Shown here: positions 15,498 through 24,350 of the stretch, piece after piece
Layout: each line of letters starts with the position of its first letter
Numbering within the stretch: the stretch's first letter is position 1
Source of the DNA: an uncultured Oxalobacteraceae bacterium
GTDB taxonomy: Bacteria > Pseudomonadota > Gammaproteobacteria > Burkholderiales > Burkholderiaceae
Assembly (NCBI GenBank): GCA_946479255.1
Contig: CAMLFK010000012.1
Location: 1 to 44,803 of the forward strand
DNA length: 44,803 nucleotides
Direction: 5' to 3'
Notes under the pieces: generated by a model
The model's input: the letters and a program-made list of their open reading frames with translations, nothing else
The model's database searches: none
Told to the model about the DNA's origin: nothing
Program-made: the position numbers and the translations under genes

Positions 15498-16856
15498 ATG
15501 GTCAGTCAGTCGTGCGGGGACAAGCGACAACGGCGGCTCGTGGGCACGGCCCGGATTGCGGCTGCGCTTCTCGGGTGGCTTGCCGTCCATCCGGCCAATA
15601 GCCAGATGGCTCTCCCGCATGCTAGCCCGGCCGCATCATCCGCCACGGCGCAGCCTAAGCTCATCACCGCCTGGACGCATGAAGACCCCACCTCGGCGCA
15701 ATTCCAGGTATTGCGAAAAGCGGCAGAAAGCTTCAACCGCCAACAGCGCAGGTATCAGGTGAGGATCGTTTCCTCTGCCCGCAGAATCTATGCGAACTGG
15801 ATACACAGCGAGGCGGCGACCGGCTCCCTGCCCTGCCTGCTGGAATTCGACGGCCCCTACATGCCTGCCTTCGCCTGGCCGGGCTATCTGCAACCCATCG
15901 ACCGGTTCGTGCCACCGGACATGCTGCGTGACTTCCTGCCCTCCATCGTGGCCCAGGGGACCTACCAGGGCCGGCTCTACAGCCTCGGACAATACGACTC
16001 CGGCACGGGCCTGTGGGGTAATCGCCGCTACCTGCAAGCAGCCGGCGTGCGCATTCCTACCTTGGCCGCGCCCTGGAATCTCGAGGAATTCGAACAGGCG
16101 CTGGAAAGGCTTGCGGCATTGAAGGAAGTTGAATATGCCATCAGCCTGGGCCTGCACAACAAGCCCAGCGGCGAATTCTTTTCCTATGCCTACGCGCCCA
16201 TCCTGCAAGGCTTCGGTGGCGACCTGATAGACCGCCAGACCTACCGTAGCGCAAAGGGCGTGCTCGACGGGCCGCGGTCGGTGACGGCAATGAAGCATTT
16301 CCAGCGCTGGGTCCACAAGGGCTGGGCCCGGGGAGCGCAGGCACGGTTCGACGACTTCGACACGGGCAAGGCGGCGCTATCGTGGATCGGGAACTGGGCC
16401 TACCAACGCTATGACAAGGCGCTGGGCAAGGACTTGGTCCTACTGCCCATGCCGGACTTCGGGCAAGGCATCAAGACCGGCATGGGTTCGTGGGCCTGGG
16501 GCATGTCGAGCACCTGCCGCGAACCTGCCGGCGCCTGGGCTTTCCTCGCCCACCTGCTGTCGGACCAGGAGATTCTCAACATGACGAGCGTTAACAACGG
16601 CATACCCGCCCGCCGCGCGGCGATGGTAAAATCGCCGCTATACGGCGCACAGGGCCCCTTGGGCTTCTACGTGCGGCAGCTCGAAGCGGGCGGCGTGCCG
16701 CGCCCCGCGACGCCGGCTTACGACACGATCAGCAAGGCCTTTGGAGAGGCTGTCGCCCGCATTGCGGCAGGAGCAGATGTACAGGCGGAACTCAGCAAGG
16801 CCGCCGCCATCATCGACCAGAACATCGCCGCGCACCGCGGTTACCCGAACCGATGA
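15498..16856 (+). CDS. ABC-type extracellular solute (sugar)-binding protein, family 1
   Basis: A 452-residue exported protein. A basic start and a hydrophobic segment (about 18-33) form a signal peptide ending near AHPANSQ. The mature part has the family 1 layout: an AWTHEDPTSAQFQVLRKAAESFN opening, a GQYDSGTGLWGNRRYL hinge-region motif typical of maltose/oligosaccharide binders, and a GSWAWGMSSTCREPAGAWAFL C-lobe motif. No permease or ATPase gene is adjacent; instead a hybrid histidine kinase follows after 25 bases in the same direction. The protein may therefore present a ligand to the kinase rather than to a transporter; this is inferred from the pairing. Confidence 0.88.
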   Translation: MVSQSCGDKRQRRLVGTARIAAALLGWLAVHPANSQMALPHASPAASSATAQPKLITAWTHEDPTSAQFQVLRKAAESFNRQQRRYQVRIVSSARRIYANWIHSEAATGSLPCLLEFDGPYMPAFAWPGYLQPIDRFVPPDMLRDFLPSIVAQGTYQGRLYSLGQYDSGTGLWGNRRYLQAAGVRIPTLAAPWNLEEFEQALERLAALKEVEYAISLGLHNKPSGEFFSYAYAPILQGFGGDLIDRQTYRSAKGVLDGPRSVTAMKHFQRWVHKGWARGAQARFDDFDTGKAALSWIGNWAYQRYDKALGKDLVLLPMPDFGQGIKTGMGSWAWGMSSTCREPAGAWAFLAHLLSDQEILNMTSVNNGIPARRAAMVKSPLYGAQGPLGFYVRQLEAGGVPRPATPAYDTISKAFGEAVARIAAGADVQAELSKAAAIIDQNIAAHRGYPNR

Positions 16857-16881
16857 TGCTCATACCTGCCAGGGTAGAGAC

Positions 16882-19800
16882 ATGAGAGTTGGCATCAAGC
16901 GAAAGATCCTGTTTGTGCTGGTCGGTGTGCTGGCATTCACCGTTGCATTGCTTACGCTGCTGGCCTCCTACATTACCAACCAGCAAAACCAGGAATCGGC
17001 GTTTGCCGCCCTCGATCGCGACCTGCTGGCATGGCGAAACGATTTGCAGGCCCAAACCCTGCGGCTGCAGCGTGTGGCCCTTTCCGCCAGCAGCGACCCG
17101 GTCCTGCTGAACCAGCTGGCCGATCTGGTCACGCTCGAATTGAATGTCAACGACCCGCTGCGGGTGAAAGAAGCTCCAGAGATCGCAAAAACCCTCTCCT
17201 ACAGCAAAGCGGTTTCGCTCAACCGCCTGCATCTCATCCAGCAGACCGGCGGGTTCTCCAGCATCGGTATCCACACCGGCAACAAGTTGAGCCACTATGT
17301 TACCGATGCCAGCGCCGGCATGGAAATCCGCCAGGAGAACAATCAATCCGCATGGATCCAGTCGGATCCCGGCTTGACGGGAGACGGCAATTTCCAGAGC
17401 TGGCCGGCCTGGCGGGAAGGCCAGCCGCCGGCCACGGTCGCGCGCAGCACTTCAGATGTCAAGCGGCCGACGGTGTCCTTCGTCTTCCTGTCACCGGAAC
17501 TGGCTGCGATCGAGATCGCCGTCCCGATGCAGGGCTTGATCGAAGAATTCCTGCGGGATGCTGCCGTCCAGCCTTTGTCCCGCTTCGTCTCGGAACTGGC
17601 AATTGCCGATCCGGCCCGCAATGCCGGCAAGGGCGCGTTCGAGCGACAGCCTGCAACGCTTGCCATATTGGTTTTCCGCAAACTGATTGACCGGGCCGTA
17701 CTGGAGGACCTTGCCGCGAAGACTGGCAAATGGCCGGTTCTCTTCTCCCCCGACGGCAGCCACCAGCAGAAACTCGCCGATCACCACCGGACGCCCAAGG
17801 AGCTGCTGCAGCAAGCGCAAGCCATGGCATCGGCCAGGGCGCCGCAAGTGATCCGACAGACCGTGACGACGGAAAATGGATCGTTCTATGAAGCACTGCT
17901 GCCGCTGCAGTTCGAGGACCGGATGCGCCTCATCCTCGGCCTGAGCTCGTCGCGCGACAGCACGATACAAAACATCCGGCAAACCGTCACCACTATCCTG
18001 CTTGCCGCCGGCCTGATTCTCGTGGTGAGCATCGGGATAGTCACCTTCTGGGTAGGGCGCTTCATCGACCCCATCGTCGCCCTGACCGACGCTGTACAGC
18101 GGATCGGCATCAAGCGGCGCCAAGAAGGCGGGCAGCTAGCCGTAAGCCGGATTGGCGCGGATGATTTGCAGCCCATCGCGATCAAGGCACCCGATGAAGT
18201 CGGCGAGCTGAGTTCGGCATTCAACGTGATGATCGCCGAGTTGCGTCACTCCCTCGAAACACTGGAACAGCGCGTGCAGGCCCGCACCGCTGAGCTGCGC
18301 CAGCAGACGCGTTACCTGCGCACGCTGATCGACACCCTGCCTCTGTGGGTCTGGCTCAAGGACACACATCAGCGCTACCTGGCCATCAACCAGGCCAATG
18401 CCGATGCCTGCGGCCGCACCGTCGACGAAATGCTCGGCAAGCCAGACACGGAACTCTGGCCGCCGGGGATCGCAGAACGTTACAGCGCCGACGACACGGA
18501 GGTCATGGCTACGCTCCAGCGCAAGACGGTGGAAGAGCCCATTGCCGGAGAAGCCGGCACCGTTTGGATGGAAACCTACCGCGCGCCGGTGCTGGACGAG
18601 GATGGCACGGTGTTGGGCATCGTCGGCGCGGCACGCAACATCAGCGAGCGCAAGGCGGCGGAAGAGGCGCGGGAAAAGGCGCTGGCCGAAGCGGTGCTGC
18701 TGGCGCGCCAACGCAGCGAATTCCTGGCGCAGATGAGCCACGAATTGCGCACGCCGCTGAACGCCATCCTCGGCTATGCGCAAATCCTGCAGCGCGACCC
18801 GCAATTGTCGAAGCGACAGACCGTGGGCCTGGTGACCATCCATGAAAGCGGTCAGCACCTGCTCACCCTCATCAACGACATCCTCGACCTGGCGCGCGTC
18901 GAAGCCGGCAAGCTCAGCCTGGATCCCGCCGATGTCGACCTTTCCAAATTCCTTCGCATCGTCGGCGACATCATCCGCGTCAAGGCAGAGGAGAAAAGCC
19001 TGTTGTTCGATTTCCGGGCCTCGCCGGAGTTGCCCGCCGCGGTAAGAGCGGATGAACAGCGCTTGCGCCAAGTACTGCTCAACCTCTTAGGCAATGCGGT
19101 GAAGTTCACCGACCGCGGCGAAATCGTCCTGAACATACGGCGCGTCGCGGCTTCGGGGAACGGCCAAACCACGGTCCGGCTGCGCTTCGAAGTAGAGGAC
19201 AGCGGTATCGGCATGAGCGAGGAACAGCTCTCGCGTATCTTCCAGCCCTTTGAACAGGTGAGTGAAATACGGCGGCGCGGAGCGGGGACGGGATTGGGCC
19301 TGGCCATCAGCCAGCAACTCGTTCGGCTCATGGGCGGGAATATCCATGTAAGCAGCGAATTGGGCAAGGGTAGCCTATTCTGGTTCGAGCTGGACCTACC
19401 GGTCGCCAAGCTCCTGATTACCGAGCTGTCGGTACAAACACCCATCCTCGGTTATGCAGGCCCACGCAAGAAGATACTGGTTGTGGATGACGTGCCGCAC
19501 AATCGCGCCATGCTGATCGAAGCCTTACAAGCGCTCGGTTTCGAAGGCTTCGACGCGAAGAATGGCGCGGAATGCCTGGAAATGCTCGACGGCGCCCGCC
19601 CTGATCTCATCGTGACGGATGTCATGATGCCGGTCATGGATGGTCGGGAAGCGACGCGCAGGATACGCCGCATGCCGGAGTTCGCAGGCATCCCCATCAT
19701 CATCGTTACGGCCAGCGCGAGCCGCGAAGATGAGGCGAAAAGCCTGGAAGCCGGCGCCAATGCCTTCATTCCCAAACCCATTAACCATGACATCCTGCTG

Positions 19801-20109
19801 AAGGTCATCGGCGATCTGCTGTCCCTGACCTGGATTCACGACGCGCTGGAAAACGCGGAAGAGACGGGAGACTTCGTCGTTCCGCCACAACACGAAATCG
19901 AGACACTTTACCAGTTGGCCAGGGTGGGCAACATGGGAATGATCAGGGCGCGCGCGGATCACTTGAAGCAGCTGGACCAGCACTACATTCCCTTCGCGTC
20001 ACTGCTGCGGCGCCTCGCAGAAAGCTATCAATCCAAGGCAATCACGACTCTGGTGGAACGGTATCGTTCGAAACCAGAAGTAACGCGGACGGAAAGCCCG
20101 CCGATCTGA
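16882..20109 (+). CDS. Membrane-bound hybrid sensor histidine kinase/response regulator
   Basis: A 1075-residue sensor. It has a transmembrane helix at about 8-30, a periplasmic domain of about 340 residues (Cache-like in length), a second helix at about 372-392, a HAMP region, and a PAS domain from about 475 (LIDTLPLWVWLKDTHQRYLAIN). The HisKA motif QMSHELRTPLNAIL has His620, and the ATPase has NLLGNAVKFTD near 734 and GTGLGLAIS. The receiver domain (about 863-980) has phospho-acceptor Asp913 in LIVTDVMMPVMDG. A helical tail follows. No output DNA-binding domain is present, so phosphotransfer to a partner is expected. The ATG at 16882 begins the first membrane helix. Pairing with the upstream binding protein suggests a bound-ligand signal. 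Confidence 0.93.
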   Translation: MRVGIKRKILFVLVGVLAFTVALLTLLASYITNQQNQESAFAALDRDLLAWRNDLQAQTLRLQRVALSASSDPVLLNQLADLVTLELNVNDPLRVKEAPEIAKTLSYSKAVSLNRLHLIQQTGGFSSIGIHTGNKLSHYVTDASAGMEIRQENNQSAWIQSDPGLTGDGNFQSWPAWREGQPPATVARSTSDVKRPTVSFVFLSPELAAIEIAVPMQGLIEEFLRDAAVQPLSRFVSELAIADPARNAGKGAFERQPATLAILVFRKLIDRAVLEDLAAKTGKWPVLFSPDGSHQQKLADHHRTPKELLQQAQAMASARAPQVIRQTVTTENGSFYEALLPLQFEDRMRLILGLSSSRDSTIQNIRQTVTTILLAAGLILVVSIGIVTFWVGRFIDPIVALTDAVQRIGIKRRQEGGQLAVSRIGADDLQPIAIKAPDEVGELSSAFNVMIAELRHSLETLEQRVQARTAELRQQTRYLRTLIDTLPLWVWLKDTHQRYLAINQANADACGRTVDEMLGKPDTELWPPGIAERYSADDTEVMATLQRKTVEEPIAGEAGTVWMETYRAPVLDEDGTVLGIVGAARNISERKAAEEAREKALAEAVLLARQRSEFLAQMSHELRTPLNAILGYAQILQRDPQLSKRQTVGLVTIHESGQHLLTLINDILDLARVEAGKLSLDPADVDLSKFLRIVGDIIRVKAEEKSLLFDFRASPELPAAVRADEQRLRQVLLNLLGNAVKFTDRGEIVLNIRRVAASGNGQTTVRLRFEVEDSGIGMSEEQLSRIFQPFEQVSEIRRRGAGTGLGLAISQQLVRLMGGNIHVSSELGKGSLFWFELDLPVAKLLITELSVQTPILGYAGPRKKILVVDDVPHNRAMLIEALQALGFEGFDAKNGAECLEMLDGARPDLIVTDVMMPVMDGREATRRIRRMPEFAGIPIIIVTASASREDEAKSLEAGANAFIPKPINHDILLKVIGDLLSLTWIHDALENAEETGDFVVPPQHEIETLYQLARVGNMGMIRARADHLKQLDQHYIPFASLLRRLAESYQSKAITTLVERYRSKPEVTRTESPPI

Positions 20110-20187
20110 TGCGCGCCAATTGCGACTTCTGGGACGAGACCCCGTTGACGATACCGCAGCTGTAGGCCGCTCTTTGGTCGAACGGCA

Positions 20188-20234
20188 GATTGAAAATCCT
20201 TGTGTCGGTGGTTCGATTCCGCCCCGGGCCACCA
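20188..20234 (+). tRNA. tRNA-Phe 3' half (attachment-site remnant, not a functional tRNA)
   Basis: From the anticodon loop TTGAAAA (anticodon GAA) to the encoded CCA, the sequence is a perfect tRNA-Phe 3' half. The T-arm reads GGTGG-TTCGATT-CCGCC, then a seven-base acceptor strand CCGGGCC, then ACCA. Upstream of the anticodon loop the bases do not form a D-arm or acceptor 5' strand, so no complete tRNA exists here. Such 3' halves are the standard scar of tyrosine-integrase insertion into a tRNA gene. Given its + orientation, the inserted island would lie to the left and the intact tRNA would be outside the window. Confidence 0.85.
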
Positions 20235-20245
20235 AGAACTTCCCG

Positions 20246-20650
20246 TTAGGGCCCAATTGCGACCTCACGCAGTTGGACTGCCCTGCCGCTGGGCTCGCGA
20301 TAAAACACGGCATAGGAGCCGGCCTTGATGTCGCCGAGATTTGCGGGTGGGCAAGCAGTGCTAAGGCCCTTACGAACAACACTCGTTTTTACAGTAACGT
20401 AGATAGCTTTGCCCTCGACCGCTGCTTGAACGGATGCGCACACCAATGCGGAGTTCATTGTCGTGGGCTTGTCCGTGATGGTTTGAAGCCCACTAACGTC
20501 GGTTCTCACCGGCAGCACCCAGCCAGCGAATTCTTTGGTAGGGTCACCGATGGCGATGCCGCCGACGGATTGGACGAAGTTCCAGTCACGCGGCTCAGCG
20601 ACGACGCTGCAAGAAGTGGCGAGCAATGCAAGGAGACACAAGTAGCGCAT
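20246..20650 (-). CDS. Small exported protein of unknown function
   Basis: The 134-residue product starts with a signal sequence (MRYLCLLALLATSCSVVAEP); cleavage after VVA is likely, although the ATSC could be a poor lipobox. The mature part carries two Cys residues (SALVCASV and STACPPAN) that could form a disulphide, and ends with a beta-rich AVFYREPSGRAVQLREVAIG segment. I do not recognise the family. The ATG at 20650 was preferred over an upstream TTG (20707) because the signal peptide starts there. It begins just beyond the tRNA scar. Confidence 0.65.
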   Translation of the reverse strand: MRYLCLLALLATSCSVVAEPRDWNFVQSVGGIAIGDPTKEFAGWVLPVRTDVSGLQTITDKPTTMNSALVCASVQAAVEGKAIYVTVKTSVVRKGLSTACPPANLGDIKAGSYAVFYREPSGRAVQLREVAIGP

Positions 20651-20784
20651 GAATATGGGCCCTAACGTGAAGTAGACACCCCAACCGCCGCCTCCTCTCC
20701 CGACCAAGTCGTGAGATTCCGCACGGAAGACCAGTACCTTTATTTTATTATCAAAGAGTTACCTCACTTTAGCACGCCCGAATC

Positions 20785-20994
20785 CTAAGGTCCAAACCCA
20801 CCTTGGAGAAGACATGGCAAACAAACGCCATGCGCCACCAGCACCACGCCCAGCGGCGGGAAGGTGACGAAGGTGTTGACCATTTTTGCCATGAACTCCG
20901 TCAGGGCGGCAGGCGCCAGCAGATTCTTGACCTGGATCGCCTGGCCCGAGCGAGGGTCGATCTCGGCCGCGCCAGCGGATTTTCGCCGTTCATG
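20785..20994 (-). pseudogene. Remnant of an AbgT-family transporter
   Basis: The - strand frame between an in-frame stop at 20995-20997 and a stop at 20785 reads IDPRSGQAIQVKNLLAPAAL, then LTEFMAKMVNTFVTFPPLG and VVLVA. This is the conserved first extracytoplasmic loop and second helix of AbgT-type p-aminobenzoyl-glutamate transporters. Full proteins are about 500 residues; only about 55 family-like residues survive, with neither a start nor the rest of the protein. It lies directly behind the SagB-domain gene, so an esterase-SagB-AbgT operon may once have existed. The match is from memory of the family, not a search. Confidence 0.6.
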
Positions 20995-21000
20995 TCAAGA

Positions 21001-22695
21001 TCAGCCCGGCGCACCCAGCGCGGCAAAATGCAGCACCCACTCACGTTGCGGATCAACATTGATCAAGGCGGCCGCTTCATCGTCGTAAAAAGCGCCAACC
21101 GGACAGGCCGCCAGTCCGCGCGCGACGGCGCCCAATAGCCAGCGCTCGCCGATCAGCCCTGCCTCGATGAAGCCATGCCGATAGCCGCGCGCGCCTTCCG
21201 CCAACAGCGGGCCGCGTTCCACCGACAGCACCAGAACCACAGCGGCGTCGCCGATCACCGCCTGCGACAGCGCGGCCGATTCGGCCTGCGCCGCAAAGTC
21301 GCCACGCCGCACAAGGCGTAGGGCATGGCGCCGGTCGTAGCGGTAAATCCCCGGCGCCAAGCCTTGCACGCGGTTGACCACCAGATTGATGCGCACCGCC
21401 GCGGACAGCTGATCGGCCTGATTCATATCGGCCAGGATGGACGCAAGCTCGGTCAGCGGCACCGCATCGCCAGTAAAGCGGCGCTCGCTTCGCCGTTGCT
21501 CGATCACGCGGCGCACGGTGGCCTGGCTTTCCTGACGCGCTTGCAAGGTCTTGCCCGGCAAACCCAAGCTTGTCTCGCCGTGGCGCAATTCCATCGCGGC
21601 CAGCACGATTTCTTGGACGCCATCGACGCCAAGCGTGCGCGCCAGCATGCGTTCGTCAAAGCTGCGCGCCAGCGTCGGCTGCAAGCCGGCCGACTGGCTC
21701 GCCACGCGCAGGTTTTCCAGTAAGTGGCCGGCGTCGGCAGTCAGGTAGCGGTAGGCACGGTGCTTGTATTTGTAGGCGGTGCGCCGCACCACCGACGTGA
21801 GCACGATGGCCGCGTCGGCATCGCTGGCCGATGGCAGGCCGCTGGCAGCGTTCAAGGGACCAAGGGCGGCAAGGCGGTGCCGGTCGGCGTCGTAGTGATA
21901 GATGCCAGGCGCCAGCCCTTGCACCGCCCTGGCCAGCACATACAGTTCGCCGGAAAACAAGGCGCCCGATGACGGTGCGGCACGCAGTGCCTTGCCGCCC
22001 CGGCGGGCCGTGACACCAGCGGACAGGTGCAGCAGGTCGCCCAGTTCCGGCAAGGCCAGTTGACGCGCCGGCTGCACGACGCCACCCAGCGATTCGCTCA
22101 GGCCGCGCTGCCCGGCGCCGCCACGTGCAAGCGCGATATGGGGCCGGTCCGGGTAGGCCTTGAAGTCGGCAGGCGCTTCGCCCCAGTCCACCGCGGGCGC
22201 GCGGGCAAACGCCGCGCGCCGCGATTCGGACGAGTACTCATGAAAACGCAGGACCGCCGCGCTGCCGGGATCGGCGCTGGCCATCGATGGCGGCGCAATG
22301 TCCTGCTGGGTGGTGCCAAGCAGGTAAGCCGCCGCGACTGCTGCGATGAATGCAAGCGTCCAGCCAGCCCGCGCGCCCTTCCCGGCACCTGGCGCCGGCC
22401 CGGCTGGACGGCGCAGCGCGCGCCAGACCATGGGAAGATTGAAATACAGATGCACCGCCAGCAGCGCAACCGTGCCGTAGCCAAACAGATAGTGCCAATC
22501 AAAGACCGGCAGCTGCTGATTGGCCACCCAAAAGATCCCCAGCGCGGCCGTGGTCACCAGGTAGAACATCAGCAGCAAACTGATGTGCATATTCAGGGCA
22601 TGGCGCGGAGGCGCCTGCCTGCGCACGAGCAAGACACCGATCAGATACAGGCCGTACAGCAGCAAAGGCAATGCGGCCCAGGCGAGCTTTGGCAT
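21001..22695 (-). CDS. Membrane DUF4405-like cytochrome domain fused to two tandem SagB-type nitroreductase domains
   Basis: A 564-residue protein. The N-terminal ~130 residues hold about four membrane helices with His residues in HALNMHISLLLMFYL and FDWHYLFGYGTVALLAVHLYF, resembling DUF4405/cytochrome b561-like haem anchors. Two SagB/ThcOx-type FMN oxidoreductase domains follow. They are recognisable as a repeat because both contain VQGLAPGIY(H/R)YD, at about 260 and again at about 470, each followed by an Ala-rich beta strand and a Tyr-containing GHLLENL or EAGLIGERWLLGA helix. Known SagB enzymes oxidise azolines in peptide natural products, but no peptide or cyclodehydratase gene is nearby. 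The ATG at 22695 has GGGAG five bases upstream. The upstream esterase ends 37 bases away, so the two are likely an operon. Confidence 0.8.
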   Translation of the reverse strand: MPKLAWAALPLLLYGLYLIGVLLVRRQAPPRHALNMHISLLLMFYLVTTAALGIFWVANQQLPVFDWHYLFGYGTVALLAVHLYFNLPMVWRALRRPAGPAPGAGKGARAGWTLAFIAAVAAAYLLGTTQQDIAPPSMASADPGSAAVLRFHEYSSESRRAAFARAPAVDWGEAPADFKAYPDRPHIALARGGAGQRGLSESLGGVVQPARQLALPELGDLLHLSAGVTARRGGKALRAAPSSGALFSGELYVLARAVQGLAPGIYHYDADRHRLAALGPLNAASGLPSASDADAAIVLTSVVRRTAYKYKHRAYRYLTADAGHLLENLRVASQSAGLQPTLARSFDERMLARTLGVDGVQEIVLAAMELRHGETSLGLPGKTLQARQESQATVRRVIEQRRSERRFTGDAVPLTELASILADMNQADQLSAAVRINLVVNRVQGLAPGIYRYDRRHALRLVRRGDFAAQAESAALSQAVIGDAAVVLVLSVERGPLLAEGARGYRHGFIEAGLIGERWLLGAVARGLAACPVGAFYDDEAAALINVDPQREWVLHFAALGAPG

Positions 22696-22732
22696 GGCCA
22701 CTCCCCAGCTGGTCAAGCCTGTATTCTACGTA

Positions 22733-24250
22733 TTACTTGGCGAGCGGCGGAAACACCGAGAAATCCGGCAGTGCCTGCTTGTCCTCGCCGATGCGCAGCA
22801 CCGTCGCGCTGCTTCCATTGAACACTGGCCAGGCCGGCAAACCTTGCCCATTCGGATTGCCAGTCCGTGCGAAAGCCACCCAGGTCTTGGCAAGCCGCGT
22901 TGCCAGTTTCCGGTCCGCGCTGGTCCAGGGGCGCGAATCGACGTGAAGATTGTCGAACACGTATTGGATCTCAACGCCGTGGCCAATGCCGCAGCCATAG
23001 CCACAAGGGGCCTTGGGTTCGGCGGGCCGGTGCGCAAAGAAATAAACATACGGTTTGGCGCTGCCGTATTTGGCCTGCAGTTCTCCCCAACGCACCATGC
23101 GCCAGCCCCACCAGTCGTTGGTGAGCTGATCGATGGAAGCCTTTGCCTGTGCATCCGTGCTGCCGGGATAAGCTGCCAGCAAGGCTTTGGAAGGCGTATA
23201 GCCCACCAGTTTTGTCAGCAGTTCGCGATGCCTGGCCGCCGTGAACTCATTCGTGCCCAGGATTTCGGGCGCCAGGTCCTTGCCCTCTTCCGCGTTCCAG
23301 CCAAGCAGCAAGGGCACGTCATTGTGACGGCGGTGGCGGTAGATCGTGCTCATGTCTTCGCGCAGCACGTGTCCATCAACAATGGCGCGCGGCGACCATG
23401 GCGCCTTGTGCAGTGCCTCGACACGCATCGCCCGCAGGGCCGCCAGATTGTTCGCGCCAACGACCTTGCCGGCTGCCACGCCCTCCGCTTCAGCAGTCTT
23501 GCGATCGAACTGGCTGTTTTCATATGCATCGATTGGCAGTGCCTGGTTTCCGCTCTGTGCGATGGCGCGCTGGAACAGCCCCTTCGCCAGCGGTGAGGCA
23601 GCCAGGGCGCCGACCGACATACCGCCGGCGGACTCGCCAACGATCGCCACCCGCTGCGGGTCGCCGCCAAAGGCAGCGATGTTGTCCTTCACCCAGCGCA
23701 AGGCGGCGATCTTGTCCTGGATGCCCTGGTTGCCGGATGCATTGTGCGGCGACTCGCTTGATAGTTCCGGGTGCGCGAAGAAACCGAAGATGCCCAGCCG
23801 ATAGTTGACCGTCACGACGATGGCGCCGTGTTTTGCCAGATTGGCGCCGTTGTACCAGTTTTGCGCGCCCGAGCCGCCGTAATAGCCGCCGCCATGAAAC
23901 CACACGATGACGGGAAGCTTGCCGGCTTTTTCCGGCGCCCAGACATTGAGGTACAGGCAGTCTTCGCTCTTGGGTTCGGTGAGCCACACCGCCGTCTGGG
24001 CGCACGCCGGCGCAAAGCTGCGTGCCTGCCTGACGCCCTTCCAGGGGACGACCGCCTGCGGTTCACGCCAACGCAGCTTCCCGACCGGGGGTGCCGCGAA
24101 TGGAATGCCAAGATAAGTCTTCAGGCCGCCAGCCTGTTCGCCGGCGATGGTGCCGCCGGTGACCAATACCTGCCTGCTCAGGTTCGCGGCCTGAGCGGAT
24201 GAGGCCAGCAGGCAAAAGCCGAGCACGCTGATCGTACGAAACGACATCAT
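22733..24250 (-). CDS. Secreted type B carboxylesterase
   Basis: A 505-residue alpha/beta-hydrolase of the carboxylesterase/lipase type B family. A signal peptide (cleavage near SSAQA, about residue 21) directs it to the periplasm or outside. The catalytic serine is Ser207 in VAIVGESAGG. The oxyanion loop is FHGGGYYGGSG at about 118-128, the acid is probably the Glu in WNAEEGKDL, and the His lies in GIGHGVEIQYVF. EDCLYLNVWAP is the family signature. GGAGA before ATGATG supports the start at 24250 (or 24247). It is followed in the same direction by the SagB-domain membrane protein. The natural ester substrate is unknown. Confidence 0.93.
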   Translation of the reverse strand: MMSFRTISVLGFCLLASSAQAANLSRQVLVTGGTIAGEQAGGLKTYLGIPFAAPPVGKLRWREPQAVVPWKGVRQARSFAPACAQTAVWLTEPKSEDCLYLNVWAPEKAGKLPVIVWFHGGGYYGGSGAQNWYNGANLAKHGAIVVTVNYRLGIFGFFAHPELSSESPHNASGNQGIQDKIAALRWVKDNIAAFGGDPQRVAIVGESAGGMSVGALAASPLAKGLFQRAIAQSGNQALPIDAYENSQFDRKTAEAEGVAAGKVVGANNLAALRAMRVEALHKAPWSPRAIVDGHVLREDMSTIYRHRRHNDVPLLLGWNAEEGKDLAPEILGTNEFTAARHRELLTKLVGYTPSKALLAAYPGSTDAQAKASIDQLTNDWWGWRMVRWGELQAKYGSAKPYVYFFAHRPAEPKAPCGYGCGIGHGVEIQYVFDNLHVDSRPWTSADRKLATRLAKTWVAFARTGNPNGQGLPAWPVFNGSSATVLRIGEDKQALPDFSVFPPLAK

Positions 24251-24350
24251 TTGGTTTCTCCATGGTTCACCAGGTGATGCCGGATGCTACGCACTTTTCA
24301 CGGTGGCAATAGTATGAATTTACTCAGTTCCGCTTTCGAAATTTATCAAA

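Noticed and set aside
15195..15620. Open frame on the - strand before the solute-binding protein
   Set aside because: It runs into the start of a well-supported + strand gene and shows no family signal.
20110..20234. Complete tRNA-Phe gene
   Set aside because: Only the 3' half from the anticodon loop folds; no D-arm, no acceptor 5' strand and no matching anticodon stem.
19999..20382. Open frame on the - strand with a GGIEPPTQGFS segment
   Set aside because: That peptide is the familiar false translation of a tRNA 3' end, so it supports the tRNA scar and not a protein.
20803..21138. Open frame on the + strand
   Set aside because: It spans the AbgT relic and the end of the SagB gene, both on the other strand; no homology.
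22027..22821. Open frame on the + strand
   Set aside because: It is antisense to the SagB-domain gene and has no recognisable features.
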